A stretch of 5,467 nt of DNA from Bryobacterales bacterium (GTDB lineage Bacteria; Acidobacteriota; Terriglobia; Bryobacterales; Bryobacteraceae), in contig PKYZ01000105.1 of NCBI GenBank assembly GCA_003132865.1, positions 3,051 through 8,517 of the forward strand, written 5' to 3'. The position numbers were made by a program, and so were the translations under genes. Shown here piece after piece: positions 1 to 5,467 of the stretch. Below the pieces are notes generated by a model, which was not told the DNA's origin, did no database searches, and saw nothing but the letters and a program-made list of their open reading frames with translations. Numbering within the stretch: position 1 is the first letter of the stretch; each line of letters starts with the position of its first letter.

Positions 1-950
1 GCCAGCACGATGTTCATGATGCCGATGCCCCCCACCAGCAGCGAAATGGCGGCGATGGCCACCATCACGTAAGTGAAGATGGTCTGGGTGCGCTGCTGCT
101 GCGCCAGCAAAGCCGCCGGGATGGTCACTGTGAAATCTTCCGTGTTGTGATGCGTCGAGTTCAAAATGGCGGCCACCACCTTGGCGACTTCCAGGCTGTC
201 GGCGCCCGGCCTCAGGCGCAGGTCCACGGCATCCAGATCGTCTTTCATGTAACTGCTGGCGTCGAAATAGCGGTATTGAAACGTGTTCAGCGGAATATAG
301 ACGATGTTGTTGAGGTCCTGCATTTTGCCGCCGCTGGATTGCCCGCTGGAGACCAGTTGCTCGCCCAGCACGCCCGCCACTTCCAGCCAATTGTCGTTCA
401 ATTTGACAAACTTGCCCACCGCCGGGCCGTAGCCCAACAGGCTCACTTTGGCGGCCTCGCCGAGCACGCAAATGGCGCGGCTGGCGGCGTCGTCCTGCTC
501 GTCGAAGAAGCGGCCCTCCATCACATGCAGGCTGTGAATGATGGCGTAGGCCGGGCGCACGCCGTAGAGTTCCGGAGTCTCGTGGGAGGGCTTGGGCAGC
601 ACCCGCGAGGGATGCAGCGCGCGCCGCGCCGACAGCATTTCGAGCCCATCTATGTTGGCGGTCAGGATGCGCACATCGCGGTCGGTGAGTCCCGGTGAAT
701 CGCGGCGGCGCTGCTGCAATTCTTCCTCGCTGGCGGCGGGCCGCGACTCCACCAGCACATTGCGCACGCCCAGTTGTTCGATGAAGCGCAGGGACTCCTC
801 GCGTGCGCCGGCGCCGATGGCCAGCATGCCGATAACCGAGCCGACGCCGAACACGATGCCCAACGCGGTCAGCAGCGTGCGCGTTTTCTGAGCGCGCAGA
901 TTATCGAACGCCTGCGCGGTGTCCGAAAAGATCCGCCCCAGTCCCTTCAT
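1..950 (-). CDS. MacB/FtsX-type ABC transporter permease, 3' end missing
   Basis: Inner-membrane permease subunit of a MacB-like ABC system, which uses ATP hydrolysis to drive periplasmic adaptors and an outer-membrane channel. I translated 316 codons from the ATG at 950; the frame is open to the left edge. Residues 1-25 are a short cytoplasmic lead, and TM1 is about 25-48 (LLTALGIVFGVGSVIGMLAI). A large periplasmic MacB-core-like domain spans about 49-285, and TM2 starts near 291 with the family-typical LLVGGIGIMNIVL at 304-316. Permease-only relatives are roughly 400 residues long, so about 90 residues holding the last two TM helices should lie outside the window. No nucleotide-binding domain is fused at the N-terminus, so the ATPase must be a separate protein. 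The ATG overlaps the TGA of adaptor C (ATGA), with a modest GAAGG 10 bases upstream, suggesting translational coupling. Family assignment is firm; substrate is unknown. Confidence 0.93.
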   Translation of the reverse strand, partial: MKGLGRIFSDTAQAFDNLRAQKTRTLLTALGIVFGVGSVIGMLAIGAGAREESLRFIEQLGVRNVLVESRPAASEEELQQRRRDSPGLTDRDVRILTANIDGLEMLSARRALHPSRVLPKPSHETPELYGVRPAYAIIHSLHVMEGRFFDEQDDAASRAICVLGEAAKVSLLGYGPAVGKFVKLNDNWLEVAGVLGEQLVSSGQSSGGKMQDLNNIVYIPLNTFQYRYFDASSYMKDDLDAVDLRLRPGADSLEVAKVVAAILNSTHHNTEDFTVTIPAALLAQQQRTQTIFTYVMVAIAAISLLVGGIGIMNIVL

Positions 951-2230
951 CGCGACAAGGCCTTCATGGCGCTGCCCTTGGTTTGCGTATTCTGGTTTTC
1001 CTGGCCGGGATTGGCCAGCGCCACCATCTGGCCTTCGCGAAGACCGGTGAGCACCACCTGGCTCTCGCTGCGTCGCACCAGTTTCACGTCGCGCGGCACA
1101 AAGCCGGAAGGCGTCTCCAGATAAACGAACGTGCGCCCGTCGCTTTCAAACAAGGCTTGCGATGGCACCCAGAGCGAGTTCGGCAGCGTGCCGGTGGTGA
1201 TCACGATATTGGAGCTCATGCCCGGCCGCATGCCCGGAGCCACTTGCTCCAGCGCGATTTTGCAGTCGAAATGGCGATTCCAGAACGCGCCCACGGTGCC
1301 GCCTATCTCCTTGATCGTGCCGTTGAAAGATTTGCCCGGCAGCGCCACGATGGCCACCTGGACCTTCTGCCCCACCGATAGGTGCCCGCGGTCCAGCTCG
1401 CCGATGCTGGCGGTCACTTCCCAGTTTCTTAGGTCCGGAATCTGCGCCACCTCCATGCCCGCACGCACCGTGTCGCCCAATTGCAGGGCCGGCAATTGCA
1501 TGCCATACATGAACATGTTGCCGCCCGTGTTTTGCATGACGCTCACATAGCCGCCCGCCTTGGCCTTCAGCACCATATTCTCGATGTTCTGCCGCGCGGT
1601 TTGCGCCTTCACTTTGGCTTTATTGCGGGCGGCGTCCTGGATGGCCACGGCCGCCGCCGAAGTGGCCTGCCGGTTGGCGGCGTCGTGTTCGAGCTGGCGC
1701 AGGTGGTCCTTGGCGGCTTCCAGGGCCAAGGTGTTCTCGCGCGCCACGATGTCGGCCAGGATGGGATTGCGGCGCACGTCCAGTTCGGCGGTGCGCACGT
1801 CCATCTTGGCCTGCAGGAGCGAGTAGCGGGTCTCTTCTTCCTTGGCCTGATTGTCGGCTTGCGTCTGGATGACCTGCTGTTCGGACTCCGCCAGATCCGC
1901 CTCCGCTTCCTTGAGCTTGAACTCCTGCTCGGTGGTGTCGAACTTGACCACCACGTCGCCCGCGACGACCGGTTCCCCAGGCTCGCGCAGATAAGTGATG
2001 GCCATATCGCCACCGCCGGTCATGGGCGCCGAAAGCTTTTCCGTTTGGCCGCCGGACAGTTCGCCCTTGGCGCTCACCGTGATGGTCACGTCGCCGCGCT
2101 TCACCTGCGTGACGGGCAGGCGCGACACCGTGGCCGGCGACAGGGCCTTCATCAGCCGGGATCCGCCCCACGCCACCAGCGCCAGCACCAGCGCCGCCGC
2201 GACCGCGCCGATGACGATCTTGCGCATCAT
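947..2230 (-). CDS. Periplasmic adaptor C (HlyD/MacA family), membrane-anchored
   Basis: A 427-residue adaptor (membrane-fusion) protein that would link the inner-membrane permease to an outer-membrane channel across the periplasm. An N-terminal hydrophobic anchor spans about 5-22 after MMRK. The two lipoyl half-motifs lie at about 48-98 and 220-265, separated by a long alpha-helical hairpin rich in A, E, K and Q (about 100-220). A beta-barrel domain spans about 268-345, ending with the family-like RPGMSSNIVI at 335-344, and a membrane-proximal domain about 350-408 is followed by a polar tail. Length and domain order are normal for the family. The first of two adjacent ATGs fits best: AAGGA lies 9 bases upstream, and the ATG overlaps the TGA of adaptor B. 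Its own TGA overlaps the permease start. It shares PDL, hairpin-tip and lipoyl patterns with A and B, so the three are paralogues, but it is clearly diverged. Being next to the permease, it is the best candidate for the direct MacA-like partner. Confidence 0.93.
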   Translation of the reverse strand: MMRKIVIGAVAAALVLALVAWGGSRLMKALSPATVSRLPVTQVKRGDVTITVSAKGELSGGQTEKLSAPMTGGGDMAITYLREPGEPVVAGDVVVKFDTTEQEFKLKEAEADLAESEQQVIQTQADNQAKEEETRYSLLQAKMDVRTAELDVRRNPILADIVARENTLALEAAKDHLRQLEHDAANRQATSAAAVAIQDAARNKAKVKAQTARQNIENMVLKAKAGGYVSVMQNTGGNMFMYGMQLPALQLGDTVRAGMEVAQIPDLRNWEVTASIGELDRGHLSVGQKVQVAIVALPGKSFNGTIKEIGGTVGAFWNRHFDCKIALEQVAPGMRPGMSSNIVITTGTLPNSLWVPSQALFESDGRTFVYLETPSGFVPRDVKLVRRSESQVVLTGLREGQMVALANPGQENQNTQTKGSAMKALSR

Positions 2231-3477
2231 TTCTTTTCGTCCTTCGTCATATCGGGCTTCACTTCCACCAGCGTTACCATCGTGCCGGCCCGGATGCCCT
2301 TCACGGCGACTTCGTCCGGATTGCGCGCCAACAGTTCCACCTCCACCGCGCGGTAGCCGCCCTTTTCCGGAACATACACGATGGGCTTGCCATTGCGCGT
2401 GAACACGGCCTTGGCCGGGATGCCGATGGCATTGGGGATGCGATTCACGATCACGTCCATGTTCCCATTCATGGCCGGCCGCAACCGGGAATCGGGTTGC
2501 CGGATGTGACCGTAGGCCCGGAAGCTGCTAGTGGGCGGCCACTCGAAGCCTTGCTCGGTAAGGGGCGAGATTTTGATCAGATCGGCGGGCATGGTCAATT
2601 CCGGCAGTGAATCGATGTGCACGCGCGTTTCCATGCCTACGTCGATGCGGCCGCGATCGATCTCCTCCACCTTGCCTTCCATCTCCAGCGTGGTGAGGTC
2701 CGGAATCTCGGCTACCACGCCGCCCGGCCACACCTGGTCGCCCACCTGGAATGGCTTGGCGTTCATCCATCCCTGGGAGGTGTTCTGCATGTACATGACG
2801 ACGCCGCTCAGCGGCGTTTTCAGCTCCATTTGAGACAAACGGTGGTTGGTAAGGTCCACTTCGGCCTGCGCCTGGTCGCGCTGGCGCGTGAGCGAGGCGA
2901 TCTTGGCTGTGCCGGAAGTGGCGTGCAGGTTGACGGTGGCCTCCTGCACGCGCAATTTCTGCTCTGACAACCCCAGATCGATGCGGCTCTCTTCGCCTTG
3001 CAGCGCGCTGACGATCTCGGCTTTGGAGGCTTCCATTTTGGCTTTCTCAACATCGTATTTAGACGTGCTCAGATCGCGCTGGTCCTGCTCGGCGGTGATG
3101 CGCGCGTCGGCGACGGCCTGATCGAGAGTGGCCTGCGCCTGTTTCAGAGCGGCTTCCTTTTCCTGCAACTGCTGTTGGGTGCTGCTTGGATCGAAGCGGA
3201 CGATCGGGTCGCCCTCCTTAACGGCGCTACCGGGAGGCGCCTGCCACACGATGCGCAAGGAGGGGACGTTCACCGGCGCGGTGATCTGCACCGAGCGCCT
3301 GGCCTTCAGCTCGCCGCGGCAGCGCACGATGACGGAGAAGTCGCCTTGGCGCGCGGGCGCCGTCGGTAGAGTTCCGGCGGCTTGCACCTGGCGCAACCGG
3401 TAGACGCCCGCAGCGGCTCCGGCGAGGGCCACCAGAGCAATGGCCAGACCGACCCGCCGTGCCTGAATCTTAGCCAT
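2227..3477 (-). CDS. Periplasmic adaptor B (HlyD/MacA family), membrane-anchored
   Basis: A 416-residue adaptor protein of the HlyD/MacA superfamily. MAKIQARR is followed by a hydrophobic anchor at about 9-25. Lipoyl halves are at about 48-97 and 216-260, flanking a coiled-coil hairpin at about 98-218. A beta-barrel spans about 262-345 and a membrane-proximal domain about 350-408, with a charged tail ending DMTKDEKK. The ATG at 3477 was chosen because it gives a basic lead followed directly by the anchor. The frame stays open upstream, with an ATG at 3546 adding 23 residues, but that extension only reads hairpin DNA inside adaptor A. The start lies 1 bp after the adaptor A stop (TGA-T-ATG). 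There is no good ribosome-binding site at the usual distance: the nearest AGGGG is 14 bases away and inside a hairpin, so re-initiation after A is likely. The barrel contains a loop rich in aromatics and proline around 308-319. The motif GDQVWPG (246-252) matches GDQLWAG in A. Confidence 0.92.
   Translation of the reverse strand: MAKIQARRVGLAIALVALAGAAAGVYRLRQVQAAGTLPTAPARQGDFSVIVRCRGELKARRSVQITAPVNVPSLRIVWQAPPGSAVKEGDPIVRFDPSSTQQQLQEKEAALKQAQATLDQAVADARITAEQDQRDLSTSKYDVEKAKMEASKAEIVSALQGEESRIDLGLSEQKLRVQEATVNLHATSGTAKIASLTRQRDQAQAEVDLTNHRLSQMELKTPLSGVVMYMQNTSQGWMNAKPFQVGDQVWPGGVVAEIPDLTTLEMEGKVEEIDRGRIDVGMETRVHIDSLPELTMPADLIKISPLTEQGFEWPPTSSFRAYGHIRQPDSRLRPAMNGNMDVIVNRIPNAIGIPAKAVFTRNGKPIVYVPEKGGYRAVEVELLARNPDEVAVKGIRAGTMVTLVEVKPDMTKDEKK
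2240..2244 (-). promoter_or_regulatory. Ribosome-binding site of adaptor C
   Basis: AAGGA on the minus strand, inside the last codons of adaptor B and 9 bases before the first of two adjacent ATGs (2230). From the second ATG the distance would be 12 bases, so this site favours the first. Confidence 0.55.
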
Positions 3478-3478
3478 A

Positions 3479-4504
3479 TCAGTGGGGCAGACCCCTGGTC
3501 TGCGCGGGTACCCCGGACCCGCTCCCAGCGAGCGAAGCTCGCTCATCCAGCACCACCGCCGCGGAGAGATCCGGCAACAGGTGCGGATCGCTCTTGTCCA
3601 GCCGGAAGCGCGCCGAGAAGGTCTTAATAGGGCTGCCCAGCGCCGCCGCAGCCACCGGGCTGGCGGAAACCATGTGCGCCTCAAACGTGAGGTCCGGATA
3701 GGCGTCCAACCGCACGGTAGCCCGGCAGCCCGGAGTCAGGGCCGCGTCGTCCGGCTCGCCGACCTGGGCGCGCACCTCCATTTCCGAGGGATCGAACAGC
3801 CGGATCAGCGGCTGGCCCGCCCAAAGCTGATCTCCTTCCTGCGCCTTGCCCATGCTGTTGTTGCGCCACACATTCACCAGCGCCACCATGCCGTCCAGCG
3901 TGGCATGCACCTGGAGCTTTTCCGCGTTGCTGAGCGCGCGATCCAGGCTGACCTTCTGCCGGTCGCGCTGCAATTCAAGAATGCGCACCGCGGCCGCATC
4001 CGCCTGGTCGTGAAATGCGCTGGATTTCTTGAGGCTGGCCACGTGCTCCCGCGCGGCTTCCGCCTTGACCTCGTTCTTCAGCCGGTCGATCTCGCTCAGC
4101 AGCGGCCCTTTGCGCAACTCCAATTCAGCCTTGGCCAGATCCGCTTCGGCGGCCTGCAGGTCGGAGGCGCGCTTGGCTGCGTCCGCCCGGTTCTGTGCCT
4201 GGCGCTGCTCCACCTGGTGCGACAGATCGTCGAACTTGGCCTGCGCATCGCGCGCATTGTCCAGTTCCTGGGTGCGGTCGAATTCCGCGAGCAGATCGCC
4301 GGTCTTCACGCGCACTCCGTTGGCGATGATTTTGGTCAGCGTGACGCGGCCGCCCTGCCCCCCGATTTGCGGCACCTGCACCGTAAAGAAACGGACCGCC
4401 TGGACGGTTCCCGTCAGGCGTACTTCATGGGCGCCCGCAGCATGCACCACCTGCGCCAAGGCGAACAGCGCACACCACAGCACCGTTTTACCGGACAATT
4501 GCAT
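3479..4504 (-). CDS. Periplasmic adaptor A (HlyD-like), signal peptide, short form without membrane-proximal domain
   Basis: A 341-residue HlyD-like adaptor, the first of three in the operon. Residues 1-25 look like a Sec signal peptide (basic K6, hydrophobic 8-20, small residues A22-A25), not a retained anchor. Cys11 is preceded by Trp and does not form a lipobox, so a soluble periplasmic protein is predicted. Lipoyl halves lie at about 28-77 and 197-240, the helical hairpin at about 78-197, and a beta-barrel at about 242-320, ending in LLPDLSAAVVLDE. In B and C a membrane-proximal domain of about 60 residues follows at this point; here it is absent. Residues 321-341 are instead a Gly/Ser/Pro tail encoded by three adjacent hairpins. 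The start at 4504 has AAAGG 7 bases upstream. Alternatives are a shortened adaptor that joins a mixed ring with B and C, or a gene whose end was replaced by a palindromic element. The family call is firm; the role of the short form is inference. Confidence 0.9.
   Translation of the reverse strand: MQLSGKTVLWCALFALAQVVHAAGAHEVRLTGTVQAVRFFTVQVPQIGGQGGRVTLTKIIANGVRVKTGDLLAEFDRTQELDNARDAQAKFDDLSHQVEQRQAQNRADAAKRASDLQAAEADLAKAELELRKGPLLSEIDRLKNEVKAEAAREHVASLKKSSAFHDQADAAAVRILELQRDRQKVSLDRALSNAEKLQVHATLDGMVALVNVWRNNSMGKAQEGDQLWAGQPLIRLFDPSEMEVRAQVGEPDDAALTPGCRATVRLDAYPDLTFEAHMVSASPVAAAALGSPIKTFSARFRLDKSDPHLLPDLSAAVVLDERASLAGSGSGVPAQTRGLPH
3487..3543 (-). repeat. Three adjacent perfect inverted repeats at the adaptor A/B junction
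   Basis: Read on the transcribed strand, three hairpins follow one another. The first is AGCGAGC-TTC-GCTCGCT (3543-3527). Four bases later comes GCGGGT with a 7-base loop and ACCCGC (3522-3504). Immediately after it comes GCAGACC-AGG-GGTCTGC (3503-3487). Stems are 7, 6 and 7 bp without mismatch. The block encodes residues 321-340 of adaptor A and ends 9 bases before the ATG of adaptor B. It could be a REP-like palindromic element that became the end of the gene, or an mRNA structure that sets the ratio of A to B. There is no run of T after the hairpins, so a standard terminator is unlikely. The symmetry is seen directly; the role is inference. Confidence 0.75.
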
Positions 4505-4552
4505 AGCGCGGCCTTTCGTAAACTGGTTAGACGGCGCAACCGGTCAAAATGT
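4505..4552 (-). other. 48-bp spacer between the VOC gene and adaptor A
   Basis: The only non-coding gap of note inside the cluster. It contains the ribosome-binding site of adaptor A and one arm of a 6-bp inverted repeat (AACCGG/CCGGTT, 4538-4543 and 4559-4564, 15-base loop) whose other arm lies in the end of the VOC gene. The stem is short, the loop is long and no T run follows, so it does not look like an efficient terminator; read-through into adaptor A is plausible. Confidence 0.45.
4512..4516 (-). promoter_or_regulatory. Ribosome-binding site of adaptor A
   Basis: AAAGG on the minus strand, 7 bases before the ATG at 4504. It supports that start and indicates that adaptor A is translated independently of the VOC gene upstream. 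Confidence 0.6.
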
Positions 4553-5341
4553 TTATAGCCGGTTCAGCCCTTCCGTCAGCTCTATATATGTCCCCCAGGG
4601 ATCGGTCAGGAAGGCGATGGAGATGCCCAGCGCCGGTATCTTCCGGTAGGGCATGTCGAATTTCACTCCGGCCGCCTCCAGCTTCTTGCAAAACGCTTCC
4701 AGGTCCTTGACTTCAAAGCCTATGTGATCGAGCGCGCGCCCCTTGGTGCCCGCCACCGCGCCGGTCGCCTGCGAAAAGGTCAGGTTCACGCCCGGCAGGT
4801 CGGCGGCCTCAAACGGTCCCCGCTTGCCCGGCTTGGCGCCGAACATCTTTACGTACCAGGCCTTGGTGTCGTCCACGGAGCTGGTATAGAAGTGGATGTG
4901 GTGATTGGCGATGGGCACGTCCATGAAGGTGTCCTCGGTCATCTCGACGCGGACCTCGTCGGGCGCAATCACGAATGCCTGGTGGGAGCTTGCGCCCGGA
5001 AGAATCTTCAGCCCGGCGGCGCGCCACTTTTCGAGCGACGCGTGCAGGTCCTTCACGCGAAATCCGATATGCCCGACCACGCTGCCCTCCGTCCCGCCGG
5101 TAGGCTCGGCTTTGCGGTAGAGGACCAGCACATCCGGGAATTTGATGACGTCCATATCGCCGAGCTTGACGGGCGTGCCGCCCAGGGTGGTCCAGAAGAC
5201 GCGGTGGGCTTCCGGATCGTGCACGTTCAGGTGCAGATGTCCCATGGAGACTCCGGCGGCGTTGGGCGCGGGCAACTGGCCCCACGCGGTGGAGACGAGG
5301 CAGAGGAGGAAGATCGCCGAGGTTAGGGTTCGCATATCCAT
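4553..5341 (-). CDS. Exported two-domain VOC-fold (glyoxalase/extradiol dioxygenase superfamily) protein
   Basis: A 262-residue protein of the vicinal-oxygen-chelate superfamily, whose members include glyoxalase I, type I extradiol dioxygenases and bleomycin-binding proteins. Residues 1-21 form a signal peptide (hydrophobic 7-19, likely cut after AWG), so the product should act outside the cytoplasm. Two complete VOC domains follow, at about 33-136 and 146-258. Each keeps a possible 2-His-1-Glu metal set: H35 or H37, H91 and E133 in the first; H148 or H150, H206 and E254 in the second. Both have the typical H-I-G-F-x-V-K-D-L strand-turn (91-99 and 206-214). The C-terminal DPWGTYIELTEG is common in the superfamily. 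A second ATG two codons in is equally possible as the start; neither has a strong ribosome-binding site. It lies 48 bp upstream of adaptor A on the same strand. Reaction and substrate are unknown; an isomerase, ring-cleaving enzyme or small-molecule binder are all possible. Confidence 0.92.
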   Translation of the reverse strand: MDMRTLTSAIFLLCLVSTAWGQLPAPNAAGVSMGHLHLNVHDPEAHRVFWTTLGGTPVKLGDMDVIKFPDVLVLYRKAEPTGGTEGSVVGHIGFRVKDLHASLEKWRAAGLKILPGASSHQAFVIAPDEVRVEMTEDTFMDVPIANHHIHFYTSSVDDTKAWYVKMFGAKPGKRGPFEAADLPGVNLTFSQATGAVAGTKGRALDHIGFEVKDLEAFCKKLEAAGVKFDMPYRKIPALGISIAFLTDPWGTYIELTEGLNRL

Positions 5342-5410
5342 TGAATCTTTAGTGTGTCATCTTTTTGGGGCGGGTGGTGCCAGTGGCCTCGCGCGCCGGA
5401 GGGTGTGTAT

Positions 5411-5429
5411 GATCTATTGAGAATAGTTC
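5411..5429. promoter_or_regulatory. Imperfect 19-bp palindrome upstream of the VOC gene (operator candidate)
   Basis: GATCTATTGAGAATAGTTC has a perfect core CTATT-GAG-AATAG (5414-5426) and two more matched pairs on each side after one mismatch. It lies 70-88 bases upstream of the VOC start and overlaps the -35-like hexamer of a possible rightward promoter. The symmetry suggests binding of a dimeric regulator; no regulator gene is visible and the family cannot be named. Confidence 0.35.
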
Positions 5430-5445
5430 CTAAAAAGGTTACCAT
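5417..5445 (+). promoter_or_regulatory. Possible rightward sigma-70-like promoter
   Basis: TTGAGA (5417-5422, 5 of 6 to the -35 consensus) is followed after exactly 17 bases by TACCAT (5440-5445, 4 of 6 to the -10 consensus). It would serve a gene beyond the right edge, divergent from the VOC gene. Such pairs arise by chance, but the flanking palindromes make it worth recording. For the leftward VOC promoter I found only poor matches. Confidence 0.22.
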
Positions 5446-5454
5446 CTACTGTAG
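5446..5454. promoter_or_regulatory. Short palindrome CTACTGTAG (operator candidate)
   Basis: A perfect 9-bp inverted repeat, CTAC-T-GTAG, directly after the -10-like hexamer of the possible rightward promoter. Its centre is 30 bp, about three helical turns, from the centre of the palindrome at 5411-5429. The TGTAG half-site recalls BlaI/MecI-type operators, but nine bases are too few for a firm call. Confidence 0.25.
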
Positions 5455-5467
5455 TGCGTCAGAAATT

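Larger units (their letters stand above)
5342..5467. other. Non-coding upstream region of the operon
   Basis: These 126 bases hold no convincing gene. The outer half (about 5405-5467) is richer in A+T than the genes and carries the palindromes and promoter-like hexamers. The half next to the VOC gene is G+C-rich and has no clear ribosome-binding site, only a weak TAAAGA 4 bases from the ATG. It is probably the transcription start region of the VOC gene, and possibly of the whole operon, as well as the spacer to a divergent neighbour. Confidence 0.5.

Noticed and set aside
147..698. Plus-strand open frame of 183 codons opposite the permease
   Set aside because: The minus strand here encodes an unmistakable MacB-type periplasmic domain followed by LLVGGIGIMNIVL; the plus frame resembles nothing known.
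945..968. Near-repeat between the end of adaptor C (MKALSR) and the start of the permease (MKGLGR)
   Set aside because: Only about 12 of 17 bases match, within range of chance for two short GC-rich stretches; not good evidence of a duplication.
1481..2356. Plus-strand open frame of 291 codons opposite adaptor C
   Set aside because: An antisense shadow: composition dominated by G, L, R and H, no recognisable family, and it runs across the B/C junction.
3487..3503. Third hairpin as a rho-independent terminator after adaptor A
   Set aside because: It is followed by CCCCACTGATATGG rather than a T run, and adaptor B starts at once, so termination there is unlikely.
3478..3684. N-terminal extension of adaptor B to an upstream ATG at 3684 or 3546
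   Set aside because: The extra residues are Arg/Pro-rich, overlap adaptor A in another frame and would bury the membrane anchor inside the protein.
3482..4558. Plus-strand open frame of 358 codons opposite adaptor A
   Set aside because: Its product is rich in R, H, Q and L with no domain or signal, as expected for the antisense of a GC-rich gene; the minus-strand frame gives a full adaptor fold.
4538..4564. AACCGG/CCGGTT inverted repeat as a terminator between the VOC gene and adaptor A
   Set aside because: A 6-bp stem with a 15-base loop and no T run is too weak for an intrinsic terminator.

Overview
The window is a GC-rich stretch (above 60% G+C by eye) in which every convincing gene lies on the minus strand. 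In transcription order, from right to left, it holds an exported two-domain VOC-fold protein (5341-4553), three consecutive non-identical HlyD/MacA-type periplasmic adaptor proteins (here A, 4504-3479; B, 3477-2227; C, 2230-947), and a MacB/FtsX-type ABC permease (950 to the left edge) that runs off the window. The coding style and the stacking of MacA-like adaptors on a permease that has no fused ATPase suggest a diderm soil bacterium. A member of Acidobacteriota (Solibacter/Bryobacter-like) is my best guess, but this is inference; no rRNA or marker gene is present.

Layout: adaptors A, B and C and the permease form one tight unit. A and B are separated by 1 bp, B and C overlap by 4 bp (ATGA), and C and the permease also overlap by 4 bp (ATGA). 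The VOC gene lies 48 bp upstream of adaptor A in the same direction, with no convincing terminator between, so it may be co-transcribed. The right end (5342-5467) is non-coding, richer in A+T, and carries two short palindromes plus a weak promoter-like pair pointing right, as if another gene began beyond the edge.

Together the adaptors and permease look like a tripartite MacAB-type machine: an inner-membrane permease driven by an ATPase that must be encoded elsewhere (probably just past the left edge), periplasmic adaptors, and an unseen TolC-type outer-membrane channel. The substrate cannot be read from the sequence. Unusual points are three divergent adaptors for one permease; an adaptor A with a cleavable-looking signal peptide instead of an anchor and no membrane-proximal domain; and a run of three perfect hairpins encoding the last 20 or so residues of adaptor A, ending 9 bases before the start codon of adaptor B.
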